The notes beneath the pieces were generated by a model. The model ran no database searches. It had not been told where the DNA came from and saw nothing but the letters and a program-made list of their open reading frames with translations. A DNA stretch of 64,000 nucleotides from the NCBI GenBank assembly GCA_003254925.1, contig QANZ01010166.1, positions 1-64,000 of the forward strand, read 5' to 3'. Numbering within the stretch: the stretch's first letter is position 1; the number at the start of each line of letters is the position of its first letter. The position numbers and the translations under genes are program-made. This stretch comes from Chamaecrista fasciculata (lineage: Eukaryota > Streptophyta > Magnoliopsida > Fabales > Fabaceae). Below are positions 53,750 through 64,000 of the stretch, piece after piece.

Positions 53750-56519
53750 ATATATATAACAATTTTTTTTAAAGAAAATAATTTTCTAAAGAACTAAATC
53801 ATTAACTAAAATGTTTAAATGTCGTAATTAACTTTAAAATTAGAGTAAATTAATAATTTGATTTTAAAAAAATCACTAAATTGATAACTTAATATTTGAA
53901 AGATTGGAATGTATAATTTAATTCTTAAACAATCTAACAATATATTCATTAATCATTTTCATGGCACACTAATTAATGGATATATCGTTTGATTCTTTCA
54001 AGACTAAATAGTATATTTCAACCTTTTAGAGACTAAAATAACAATTTAATAATCTTTTAGATTTGCAATACTTATTAATAAAAGCTAAAGTCAATCATTG
54101 TCAAATATATTAGTTTGTAATGTGTGATCTATTTTTACACATACACAACTTTATGTAGCATTATATTGAATTAAAAGGAAGTAAAGATATTGAGATACCA
54201 TACAAATAAAATATATTTTGACTAAAATATCGAACCTCATGTATAAAAGAAATTTATAACATTTCCATAGATCATATTATTTCATTTTCATTGTTTCTAA
54301 TATTGTATGTAATTTTTATAATAAAAATTTTAATATGTTAATTGTATACTAATAACATCATCAATATCATTTCACAATTTTAAATATTTATAAATTTTAT
54401 ATTATGTTTAATTATAATTTTTTTAAAAAACTCATGTGTTACACAAGCGCAGGTCTACTTAATTCCGATTAAAATATTGCTTGATATTAGTATTAATTGT
54501 AAACATCTTATTTTTATTAGAGATATAAAAAAACTCTATATAAAGTATAAACTAATATAAAAGTTTAGTTTAGCGAAGAAAAAAGATTGTCCTTCGAGTA
54601 ACCATTTACTTTTACCTCTTACGTCTCTTTCTTTTTTTTCATTTTTTTGGTAGGATTACGTCTCTTTCACTTTTGGCTCTATCTCTCTCTTCTTTTTCAT
54701 TTTTTGTTTCTTTTTGGCTCTACCTCTCAATATTATTGCCGAATATTTTCATTTATAGTTAGTTGGTCATCCATCCACATCTAATAATTTAAGTTTGGCG
54801 CTTTTATTTATTTATTTATTAGCATATTTCTTCTCTAGCGAAGTTTAGATCCAAAATTTGATAAATGCATATTTTCATATTACCTAATATTTGAGAAGTT
54901 CTATCCCACGACTATTATGCTAACAGGAGTTTTTCACATAATAAATTATGAGTTTTCCTTATTTATTCGTATAATAGTTTAAGTGATATATATAAATCTT
55001 ATGTGGGAGATGTAAAAGTAAAAGTTTTATTGGCAATATTAATATAAGAGCGAGGAATTTTATTCTACAAAAAATAAAATAAATCAGTCCAAATTTTATA
55101 TTGAGTTTTATGTTATTATTTTGTATTTGGCCCACAAATAAATAAAAAGGGTAAAAAAGAAAAGTTTTTTCAATAAAAATTATAACCTAGTTAGCCTTCT
55201 AAAAGTCACTCCAAGTCATGGTTCAACTCAGTTTAATCCAGCTCAAAAATATTCTAGCTAGTTCAGAACAGTCCAATGGTCCAAACCAAATTGTCTCCAC
55301 TCTCGTGTCAAGTTCGTGCTTTATTTTTCGTGTATGTCAGGTTCCCTCTATAAAAACATTTTGCAATAATGAGATTCTTTGAGACATTATAATTGAAAAG
55401 GAAAATATAAAATTAGATGCAAGTAAAAAGACAAATATAAAATGAAATCTGAACTTAGATTTCTCAATTTAGCTCGACAATTGATGGGCATCCACATATT
55501 TCCTTTATAATTGTTTTGCCTGATTCTTTTTGTTTCTTTCACCGACTTTCTCTTGTAATTTGTTGTTTTTGTTCATATTTGTTGCTTTTGCATTTTTTTA
55601 GATTTTTTTTTAAAATTTCAATTATCTTTCTGTATTCAAAATCGAATAATTAATTCAATTCAAATCAATTAAAGTCCATTCAGAATGATTCAGATGACAA
55701 AAAATAACAAGATAGATTGAATAAGTTTTAAATTTTTAATCCAATCCGTTCAATTAAATGATTTATCCAAATCAAACGGATTCAAAAGTTTGATCACCTC
55801 TGTAAACACCCCATTTGATCCGCGTTATTTTTATAGTTTTTGCAAAGTTAACAAAATAAAATAGTAATAAATAAAAAAATAAGAGAACAAAAGAAAAAAG
55901 AATGAGAATAAGAAGATGAAAGAAAAAGGAAAATGAGCAAAATGACAATTTTTTAAATAAGAGAATGGCATTTTTGTGAAAAAAGCAAACAAGGAGGAGC
56001 CTTTTGGTCATTTGCATCTAAGAAAACCCTAACCTTATCCTAATCTCATGCCAAACTCTCTCACAAGTTTTGCTCAATTTGATCCCTAATTTCTTCTTCT
56101 CTCCATCACGTCTCCTCCACAAGCCAGAAAACATGCTAGAAAACATGAAAGAACATACATGCATGCAATCAAGAGAAGAATGGCAGTTCTAACTAGTGGG
56201 ACTGCATTTTTTCCAACTCTCATTTGATCCCTATGCTTATATTACATAATGCACCCCACAACTCTCTCTTATGTTTGTGTTTTAGTCCCTCAAGTTAAAT
56301 AATTTATAATATAATAACTGACCAATAATATTATTTAGGAAAAAATCTCGTTTGAATCTCTAATATTTACTTTCAATTATATTTTGGTCCTTCATATTAC
56401 TCTGAAAGTTGGTATTGGTGTATTTGAGTAAAATGTGAAATATTTGGAAACATTAGAGAGGTCTCATTCAGGCCAAAAAAAAAAAATTAGAGAGGTCTCA
56501 TCACCATGATCACATCAAT
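53750..56519. other. Long AT-rich stretch without recognised genes
   Basis: No coding sequence recognised on either strand. 54060-54460 shows weak Helitron-like ends (ATTAATAAAAGCTAAAG; CATGTGTTACACAAGCGC), not convincing. 55780-56150 includes a block of normal plant intergenic composition. Nothing further can be supported. Confidence 0.5.
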
Positions 56520-56597
56520 TACCGAAAGATTAATTAATCATAATTTTTGATAATAAATACTCACTTATATTAGTTGATTGAGAAAGAGAATGAAAAG

Positions 56598-56735
56598 AGA
56601 GGTATTTTGAAATACCTCTATTTGATTGTTTAGGGTTTAGGTTTGATTTATGGAAGTATGCAATTAATGCAAACAGCAAACGAACCCCGTGACTATGCAA
56701 TTTCATGCACAGCACTCAACCACGTAGGCACAAGA
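56598..56735 (-). repeat. Palindrome (56598-56619) plus tRNA-like segment
   Basis: AGAGGTATTTTGAAATACCTCT, then on the minus strand GCCTACGTGGTTGAGTGC and CACGGGGTTCGTTTGC. Closest match to 3325-3390. Confidence 0.55.
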
Positions 56736-57426
56736 TTGCTGGTTAGTAATGTTATTCAAAAATAGTTTTTTAAGCCTATGATTCATTCAAGCATAAATAA
56801 GTAAAGAAGCACAAGTATAACATTTGGATTTAATTAATCCATGTATAGCTCTATATGTTATTCGTTAAACTATTGAAACACATGACTCTCTCTATATATG
56901 TACAAAAACTTGATTTGAATTAGTAAAATAAGAAAGATGGAACGATAGGTATAATGTCATGACTCTCTCTATGGAAACATATGACCGGATGATTAAGAAG
57001 TTATCCCACCTTGTAAGTCTTCCAACAAGAAAATATAAGAATTGCAAGTAGAATATTCAACAACATATTGAACTCTCTAATTTAGCATAATATGTTCACA
57101 TGCAAAATCACAATATTCAAATACTACCTTGTGAAAGATATATGTCCTTATGTTCAAATGTAAAAAGAATGAGTCTTAGTAATATTGGGTGTTTAAGTCT
57201 ATGTTTTGAATTCTATAATACCTACTTCTCCTATATTGATAATACACACATATATATATATATACATTTTAGAAATAAAGACTAGAAAATAAAGAAGGTG
57301 CTTAGATATCTTAAAATGTTTTACTTTCTAAAAATATTATTCAAATTAGTGTTAGATAAAAAAAATAAATAAAAAAGTGTTAAATAGATCTTAAATACAA
57401 AAGATATAAGTCAAAAGAAATGAAAA

Positions 57427-57535
57427 AGGTATTTTAGAATACCTCTTTTTAATATTTTAGATAATCCAGCACCAGTCCTTGAACACGGAATCTCAAGGTT
57501 AAATTTTTCAATGCTAACCATGGAGACCGGAGGGC
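57427..57535 (-). repeat. Palindrome (57427-57444) plus tRNA-like segment
   Basis: AGGTATTTTAGAATACCT, then CTCCATGGTTAGCATTG and CCGTGTTCAAGGACTGG on the minus strand. Unit-4 counterpart of 2598. Confidence 0.5.
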
Positions 57536-57938
57536 ATCGGTATTCACATTGATCATTTTTTACTTATTTCATTTTGTTTAAGAAAGGAAAGTCTATTAAG
57601 GGGTCGTAAGTGAGATTTTCATATTGGGTTTTAGCTGCGTTTAGAAAAGTCTAGTTACATTGCCAATATATTATATAAAAAAATTCTAACAATAACCCAT
57701 TTTTTTAATTTTTTTTTAAATATGATTGATTAATTTTTAGAGTGGTCAAATTTTTATCTTTATACTTTAGCGAATATATTTTTATCACTAATTAAATGGA
57801 GTAGTATATTTCAAAATAATGATATATGTCTTTTTGTTACTATATGTTGGACAATCGATTGTGAGGCCGTCATTGATTTATATAGTTAATTATAGTGATT
57901 CTCATAAATGCAATGATAAAGAATGATGAGAAAAAAAA

Positions 57939-57957
57939 GAGCATTTTGAAATACCTC
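57939..57957. repeat. Palindrome of the GTATTTTGAAATAC family
   Basis: GAGCATTTTGAAATACCTC, as at 27244 and 39496, one half changed. Confidence 0.5.
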
Positions 57958-58970
57958 TATATTAAAAGATTGTTTTGAGGTTTAGGTTTAGATATGTAAG
58001 ATGCAATACCAGTCCTCCACCAAAACAGCTCATATGATTCAAGGCTTTGAACATTAAGGACCCAATCACTAACATAACGACTAAAATTTTATTTTTCGAT
58101 CCTTCATCTATTTGTTTTTTTTTTGTTTTTTATCAATTTTGGTTTATCTTGAATCTCTCTTTTCAATTTATAGTCTCTTACAATTTGTTTTGTCATAAAT
58201 TTTAATGTCTCTCACTAAATTGTGTGCATAACAATTTTAATTGGAGATGCAACACTATTTGTTGATAAAATGGCATTTTAATTGTTACATAAATACATTT
58301 CTACATTATTAAATTTAGTCATTTTAAGTGATTTTCTAAATTTTTAAAATCATACATCAAAATTATATTAATTTTACAATTTTTTTGTTAATATGAAAAA
58401 AAACTTATTTATGTTAGTTAAAATATTATTGTAGCATCAACCAATAATATTTTCTTTTCAATAAATAATTCTATCAACAAAGGATTTTGTCTTCATGAAT
58501 TTTGATGACCATCCACTTCAGTGGTAAAAGTCGCAACAATTCATAAAAACATCTAAGACTAGAATTTATATAAATTGCCTCTCACTTCCCATCAACAAAG
58601 AATTTAACGGTTTAATAAATTTTGAGGAATAAATCACTTTAGTGATTATAATTCTCAACAACTCAAGAAAACAAAATTTTCAGATTAGGAAAGACCATAT
58701 AGAATTATATACGTCACAATTATCAGGTCTAATTTTTTTAACAATTTTAGCACCTATTTAAGAATTTCAAATAATATAATCTTTAGGATTGTAGCTAGAG
58801 AGCACATAAACTTAGAAACCAAACTAGGGAGGGTGAGTGGTTCCAATGGATTCAGAGGATGCTAAAATATTTTTTCATGATTTTTCCATTGAAAAAAAGA
58901 GATTAAAATATTTATTTTGAATTAATATACAATTATTAGTTTTAAAATCAAAATAAATATTTATTTATCT

Positions 58971-59747
58971 TTAAAAATTATGAAAAATATATGGGAAAAA
59001 CCAGAAAAATATATGGAGCAAAACGGGACCAAAACCAGTCCCATCGGAGCTGGAGGTGAGCCGCACGCGCCACCATGTTAAGGAGCCGCACGTGGGCATC
59101 ACGGAGAAACAATGTTCACCGTCTTCAAGCTCCAGCCGGATCGAGTCTGCGCGAAAACGGGTCACGACGACCCAGAAGATGGGTTATGCTATTTCGGCTC
59201 ATTTTGCGACGAAAAATTTAGGGTTTTGATCAATAAGGAGAATCCTAAGTGTTCTCTTCGATCAATTTCATGTAAAAAGTCCTGATAAGCTCGATTTCGA
59301 GAGAAAATTTCTAGGGTTCGATATTCACGCCGCCGGTTTTGTTTTCGCCGATTGAGCTCGTTTTTTACAAATTTCAACCAATTAAAGTATTCTAATTGAT
59401 AGAATAAAGGTGTATAACAATCATATAATCATCAACTGAATGAAAACAACATGAATCAGCCAAGAATCAAAAATCTTAAACATTTGAAATCTGGAAAAAT
59501 ACATGTTCATTGCGGCTACTTTGACATGAGATTTCTCTTTGTACATACGAAGATTTTTTTTCGACACATAATATATCAAAACGAAGCTTATTCAGAGAGG
59601 AGTAAAACCCCTAAATTTAATATCACCAAAAAATCCACATTTGATGCAAAAAATAGGACTCAAAGCTGTGAATTATCATGCAAATACTTGAAAAAAGACC
59701 CTAATTCAAGATCTAACACCCCAATTGTAAGCTCTGATACCAAATGT
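58971..59747 (-). mobile_element. 5' internal part of an LTR retrotransposon (minus strand)
   Basis: Lies on the internal side of a primer-binding site and has a more even base composition than the flanks. Open frames 59189-59377 and 58971-59165 (minus) are separated by stops and have no recognised gag motif. It ends near 58970 in unit-like AT-rich sequence, so the element is broken. Confidence 0.4.
59733..59747 (-). other. Primer-binding site for initiator tRNA-Met
   Basis: On the minus strand TTTGGTATCAGAGC, the standard Copia/Gypsy primer-binding sequence (TGGTATCAGAGC), directly after an LTR end reading CTTACA. Confidence 0.7.
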
Positions 59748-60075
59748 AAGCGGAAACTGGAAGCAGAAACAACTTTAATTGAGCCAATTGGAATATTGGA
59801 ACATTGAAACTAAAAACAATAAAGAGCTTACCTGGTTCATCCATCCTCAGATCAAGACTCCGAAAACTAGGTCTTCCTCTTTATGCCCCTAGCCCTTTAG
59901 TTGTGTAGTGGCTCTAATGGGTGGCTCACTTAGCGTTAGGGTTAGAGAGGGGACCTAGCCTATATGTATATCTGTCTTACTGGACCCTCCCATCACGGGC
60001 TTCAGTAAAACCCTAAAAGGCATACACTTAGCCACATACTAGACTTTTAATATAATGTGTGCTAAAGCCCAAGTG
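59748..60075 (-). mobile_element. Putative LTR (minus strand), outer end unresolved
   Basis: Begins, on the plus strand, TGTAAGCGGAAACTGG right after the primer-binding site. No clear TG start is found on the far side; sequence changes to the Asp-rich frame near 60075. The second LTR is not in the window. Confidence 0.4.
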
Positions 60076-60082
60076 ATTACTG

Positions 60083-60226
60083 GTGAGTTGTAATGATGAT
60101 GCTCCTTCAGGTTTTTATTCAGATGAGATGGTTGTAGATCTAAATATTAAGAATGTTGCTATTAATATTGGTGATGATGGTGGTGGTGATGAAGATTATG
60201 GAGATGATGATGAAGATGATGATGGA

Positions 60227-60293
<67 letters not shown>

Positions 60294-60334
60294 ATGATGA
60301 TGATTATAATAAGACTTTTGAAGATCTTTGTTGA
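60083..60334 (+). pseudogene. Asp-rich C-terminal frame, possibly of a hAT transposase
   Basis: An open frame of 83 codons ending in TGA at 60332-60334. The middle is almost pure Asp because of a GATGATGAT microsatellite, with APSGFYSDEMVVDLN before it and YNKTFEDLC after it. It lies about 290 bp from a hAT-like terminal repeat in the orientation expected for the end of a transposase gene. No hATC domain is visible; that part, if it existed, has been lost where the LTR retrotransposon adjoins. The alternative is a microsatellite with no coding role. Confidence 0.35.
60171..60303. repeat. (GAT)n microsatellite
   Basis: About 130 bp of GAT/GAA/GGA triplets, with an unbroken run of roughly 20 GAT units in the centre. 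Confidence 0.9.
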
Positions 60335-60489
60335 TTTGAGTGTTTATTTAGAATTCTATGTTATGTTGTGTTATGTTTGAGACTTTGAGTGTTTATTTGA
60401 TTTGATGAACAATTTATGAGTTTATGAAGCTTTCAATTTTTGAAGAACAATGTTATGTTATGTCATATTTGATGTTATTTTGATTTAAT

Positions 60490-60622
60490 TTTACACTTAA
60501 AGAAAATGATATATATGTGTAAATTTATTCTGCATACTTAGGTAAACTCGGCGAGTTTACGATCCGAGTTTACCCCCCCCCCCCTCCACGAGTTTGGTTA
60601 AACTCTCGAGTTTGACAACCTT
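60490..60622. mobile_element. Terminal end of a hAT-like element (inverted relative to 52634)
   Basis: Ends CTCGAGTTTGACAACC. Its last 130 bp match the inverse of 52634-52760 (TAAATTTATTCTGCATA, GGTAAACTCGGCGAGTTTAC), with a poly(C) run at 60577. The other end of this copy is missing. Confidence 0.6.
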
Positions 60623-60786
60623 GCCCGCAGATATGATGACTAAGGTGGTGACAGTAACCAAGTTTAAACATTGTTTAGACTTGGTCAATATCCTGCACAT
60701 TTGATTTGACGCCAATAAGCGCATTTGGAGGCAGCATTGCATTTGTTGAGAAGATGAAATTTGGAAGGACTTTCAAATAATCCTAG

Positions 60787-61331
60787 GTGGAGATTTGTAG
60801 ACTTTAAGGCTTATTTAGAAGTCCCTCACGAGTGGGCAACCAACGAGAATATTCCAGAAGGCAAAAGATAAGTATTGCACCGTTGTGTGGGCCGCCAGCC
60901 CAAGTAGGAGAGTCCTACGACGCACGCAAGTTTAAATGGGAAAGATATGTCTTGGACGGCAAGTATTCAAGATATCAAGATACAGCGAAGATAATCCGGA
61001 AATCTCGCTGAGCCGTGGAATCTGTGCCGTCGGCGCAGATTCAAAATTTGTTCCTTGACTTGCGGAGCAAATCGACTACTCAGGCCTATAAATAGAACTC
61101 AACCCTCTCATTTGTATTTGCGCTCAGATTTGGGAAATCCCAAAATTTGTACTCTCTCTTCTCTTATAATAATATTGGCAGTGTTGCCCGGAGACGTAGG
61201 CATAATTAGCTGAACTCCGTGATCAAATCTTGTGTGTTCTTTCTTCCTCCTTTATTTCTTTTCTTAGTTCGTCGATAATATGCAATACGTTTGGGTGGGA
61301 TATTTTGTATTCCGCATATATCCCCGTAACA
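60787..61331 (+). mobile_element. LTR-like fragment with promoter
   Basis: Contains a TATA box (CCTATAAATAGAAC at about 61084), a downstream stretch typical of plant LTR R-U5 regions (CCCGGAGACGTAGGCATAAT, GTGTTCTTTCTTCC), and ends CCCCGTAACA. The start is not certain (TGGAGATTTGTAG is one option) and no TSD or pol sequence is seen. Confidence 0.45.
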
Positions 61332-62699
61332 AATTCATGTTTTTAAAACCTTATTTTCTAACAAGTTGCAAGTCTAAATATCTCGTAACTTAATGATATT
61401 TGTCAATAATATAAAATTCAAATATTTGAAGTCATACAGTAAAACTAACAAGTATTGTCACATAACAACTAACAAGTATCAAAACAAAAGAGAGACACTT
61501 GTTGAATGAATAAAAGTAAGGGAAGTAGGCAGAGTTAAATGGAGAGTTGGCTTAATGCAGGACAAAAATAAATTTAAGAGGTAACTTGTGTCAAGTGGCA
61601 TATAACAAGAAATGAACTTCATATGTATATGAATCATGAAGCCATTATACCCAATACAGGCATGGTTGGTGAGTTGTACGTCAAAAGAGTAATGATTTCA
61701 AAATAACATTATTTAAATACAAGAAGCCACCATTCATATTGCACACAAGTATTGTTTATCTGATACACAATCAATAACCTTTAATAATTATTCAAAATTC
61801 ATATATATACACCCTATACATGAGAATATACACATACAGTAATTCCATTAATTACAAGAGTAGAAAATCAGGACAGTTCAATAATTACCTAAGCTATTTA
61901 GCACAATCCAAAGTGGGAACGGATCCGCTAAATTACCATTTTGCTGAGGTATGCTGAAGTTGTTTGTTTCGTAGCTAAACATTTTGAGTTTTGAGATATG
62001 AAAAATCGTTGCTATGTACGGACTGTGAAATTTGAAGGCAAAAACTCATACTTTATCATAATTTATTATCTGCATACTTTAGCAAATCCTCTCCCATCCA
62101 AATTAAAGTAGAGCAACAATTACCTTGATCTCTCATTGTCAATGCTTGTGGCTGAAAGATTTCGACCTGGAGGAATCGATTTGGGAAGAAGCAGCAACGA
62201 AGGTCAAATTGCCACAAAGGGAAGTTGAAAAGACCGCGAATCGAATCAGTGTACGACTCGTGTTTTATAGTTTGCGGGAATCTCACACCAAAGGGGATAA
62301 AATGGATATACAGAGGAATTTCAAAATCGCAAATGCATAACCAAGCATAGGAATTAAAACCTAAATTTCACCTTCTTCGACGATTAATTAATTCCATTTC
62401 CAAGCCTTGAGGTCGATTCCAATGAGGAAGGTGAAGTAAGCATCAAGCGAAGTATTGCAGAGGTGAGTTCAACTCGAAAGCGTCGTCGTCGTTTTGCTTT
62501 GACTCGCGCACACACACTGTAAGGATATATTCAGTCAAAATGTTATTTTATGATTAATAGATATAAATTTAAATGTAAGCTATATATCTAGCTAGGCGTG
62601 GATGCCTACATATATATGAATGAATAACCAAAATAGAAAAACTTCTGACGAAAAGCAAACAGAAAAAAATACTTCAATCTCATCACACTGTTTTATCAT
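61332..62699. other. Intergenic stretch, nothing recognised
   Basis: Open frames at 62056-62286 (minus) and 62125-62340 (plus) overlap on opposite strands and have no recognised domain. The block 62090-62520 is less AT-rich than the flanks and could be a promoter or first-exon remnant, but no family can be named. Confidence 0.4.
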
Positions 62700-63560
62700 C
62701 GTCGGGTCCACCAATTATAATTAAGCCTAATCTACACTCAAAGATAGAATATTAGTAGTAGAGGCGAGAATAGGGTCGATCCACAGAGACTAGTCTTGCC
62801 CACAGGTTATGCAGTTATAAGCCAGAGAAATAAGGAACCAATGAATACGTCTTGCCCAAGGCTAATGACGTAAGAGCGAATTTTGAACGAGTGTAATGAA
62901 AAGCAATTGTAAATTAAAAAGGTTGTTACCGATTGATTGGAGCCTTGGCTGGGATTGTTTTTCATGGAGTTTCACACTTGATCATCGATTCCAAAATATT
63001 AATTCATCAACATAAAACAGGTTAACGAAATCACACGGTGAAATCACTCTTTCTTAAAAGTTGATTAAAGGATAACATACCCAATTTAACCACTTATTAA
63101 CTAGACGAATCCGACACAATCGACAATTCAATCTAAGGTAACAGAACTAAGACCCGAAAGATATTAACCCTAAACAATTAATTTACGAAATTACTTGTTC
63201 AGATTTTCTTCTCCCTAACATGGTACAACCATCTTAGTTACTACTTAGTGATGAACTTACTAATTACGAATTAATAAGAACACCTAGCGTTATGTTTACA
63301 AATCAATTAGACAACCGAGCTCTTAGTTGAATGTTCAACTTGAAAACAATTAAAACAAGAAGAGTAGGAGAAACAAAAATATTATAAATTGATGAAACAA
63401 ATAAGAAAAAGATCTCACAAGTGTTGAAATATCCAATCCAAACTCACCCTAAGCCAAGATAAGAGAGTTAGCCGCGCAGGGCCATTGAGCACCGGAAATG
63501 TAAAATATGAAATTCAGCGTGTAGTCTAAGATGTCTTTGTGAAAGCCCTAGGGTTCCTAT
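62700..63560. other. Possible Ty3/gypsy LTR-flank sequence
   Basis: GGGTCGATCCACAGAGACTA and the following AT-rich, non-coding sequence resemble the region near LTRs of Tat/Athila-type gypsy elements (a cognate TTGTCCCACAGGGAGTTTAA is at 17268). No boundaries are visible. Confidence 0.3.
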
Positions 63561-63654
63561 TTATAGAGCTAACTCTAACTAATTATCCCACAAATCCCTT
63601 ACAAAATCTTCTAATAATCCCACAAGATATCTTCTATTGTACGTCTCTTTTTAG

Positions 63655-63820
63655 ATTGCAGCTTCTGTGCGTAAGTCTTGGGCACGACGTATGCAACATA
63701 GGAATATCTTTTAGCTTGAAACTTCAGAATCTGCACAACTCTTGGGCAAGACGCATGCAACATGAAAATATCTTCTCTTCAGAATCTGCACAAATCTTGG
63801 GCAAGGCGTATGCAAATCAG
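63655..63820. repeat. Short tandem repeat, about three units
   Basis: CTTGGGCAAGACGCATGCAA-type units recur at about 63679, 63740 and 63795, each preceded by GCAGCTTCTG or CAGAATCTGCACAA. Spacing is 55-62 bp. Confidence 0.6.
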
Positions 63821-64000
63821 AAAGTATATTTTTGTTGTTGATTTCAAAGGATTTTGAGGATCTTTCCTTATCTGCAAGGCAAACTAAAGATTGAACAAGT
63901 ACCAAATTCTTAACTTATAAACATGATATTTACCAAATAAAGAGTCAATCTAAGAATATATCACATTTTAAATTTGATTTGAAGATTGAGAGAGAATCCA

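Larger units (their letters stand above)
38506..56936 (+). repeat. Tandem repeat unit 3 (backbone, with insertions)
   Basis: Begins with the ACCTTGTAAGCCTTCC landmark at 38515, and reaches the TTTAATCAAGTGTCAATGAT landmark after only 2 kb (40580), making it the least interrupted copy of the first part. From 41.2 kb it differs from units 1 and 2, carrying carboxypeptidase and P450 remnants. 56520-56936 repeats 40670-40990 and joins directly to the start of unit 4, so a rearrangement has occurred there. Confidence 0.65.
56937..58470 (+). repeat. Tandem repeat unit 4 (partial)
   Basis: Starts at ATGGAACGATAGGTATAATG and carries the ACCTTGTAAGTCTTCC landmark at 57007, the palindromes at 57427 and 57939, and the downstream sequence found in units 2 and 3 (for example TGTTGGACAATCGATTGTGA at 57846). 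Similarity fades near 58470; 58471-58970 has nothing recognised. Confidence 0.7.

Noticed and set aside
54060-54460. Possible second Helitron
   Set aside because: The start resembles Helitron 5' ends, but the 3' hairpin is weak and the terminal CTRR motif is missing.
60153-60380. Met-rich frame over the GAT microsatellite
   Set aside because: An out-of-frame reading of the trinucleotide run.

Overview
The window is nuclear DNA of a flowering plant, most likely a dicot. It is AT-rich, has GT-AG introns, and carries a plant CYP71-clan P450, a plant mobile domain (PMD) gene, a MuDR-type transposase, and many plant transposon classes with target-site duplications (TSDs). Single N bases at 20384, 30116 and 32679 point to a draft assembly. 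No gene in the window is clearly intact. Two host gene families are visible, both broken: a cytochrome P450 (minus strand, 47705-51400, one frameshift) and scattered exons of a serine carboxypeptidase (27990-28113, 41213-41394, 45246-45300).

The scaffold is a head-to-tail array of one long non-coding repeat unit. The same ordered landmarks recur at about 62, 10528, 13888 and 19640; at 20221, 32796, 33500 and 37974; at 38515 and 40560; and at 57007. Units differ in length mainly because different mobile elements entered each one. The sister units therefore act as empty sites that confirm many insertions directly: the solo LTR at 110-2181, the Mutator-like elements at 13926-15763, 16103-17244 and 20360-26413, the 309-bp MITE at 29548-29856, and the retroposon at 33692-34263. 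Every unit also carries a 18-22 bp palindrome built on AGGTATTTT / AAATACCT, usually close to a tRNA-like box A/box B segment; 13 palindromes are listed.

Layout. 1-10.6 kb: LTR end, 2.07-kb solo LTR, a 516-bp Mutator-like MITE, a 985-bp TIR element, an inverted-duplicated endogenous pararetrovirus-like insertion with about 1.1-kb arms between (TA)n tracts, and a 5'-truncated LINE. 10.6-19.6 kb: nested Mutator-like elements with 8-10 bp TSDs, an LTR-like fragment and a hAT-like fragment. 20.36-26.41 kb: a complete 6.05-kb Mutator-like element with 9-bp TSD, a MuDR-type transposase and a PMD gene in tandem, both inactivated, plus four evenly arranged palindromes near its 3' end. 26.4-38.5 kb: second unit with several MITEs, a 2.27-kb non-autonomous Helitron, a retroposon and a Pack-MULE carrying a leucine-rich-repeat receptor fragment. 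38.5-57 kb: third unit, containing the carboxypeptidase remnant split by a PIF/Harbinger-type element, a TRIM, a tRNA-derived SINE, the P450 with transposons in both introns, and a hAT-like element containing a Copia fragment. 57-64 kb: start of a fourth unit, then LTR-retrotransposon and hAT fragments.

Taken together this is a repeat-driven, gene-poor, tandemly duplicated locus. The most notable items are the PMD-carrying Mutator element with its palindrome cluster, the pararetroviral inverted repeat, and the recurrent palindrome plus tRNA-like module.
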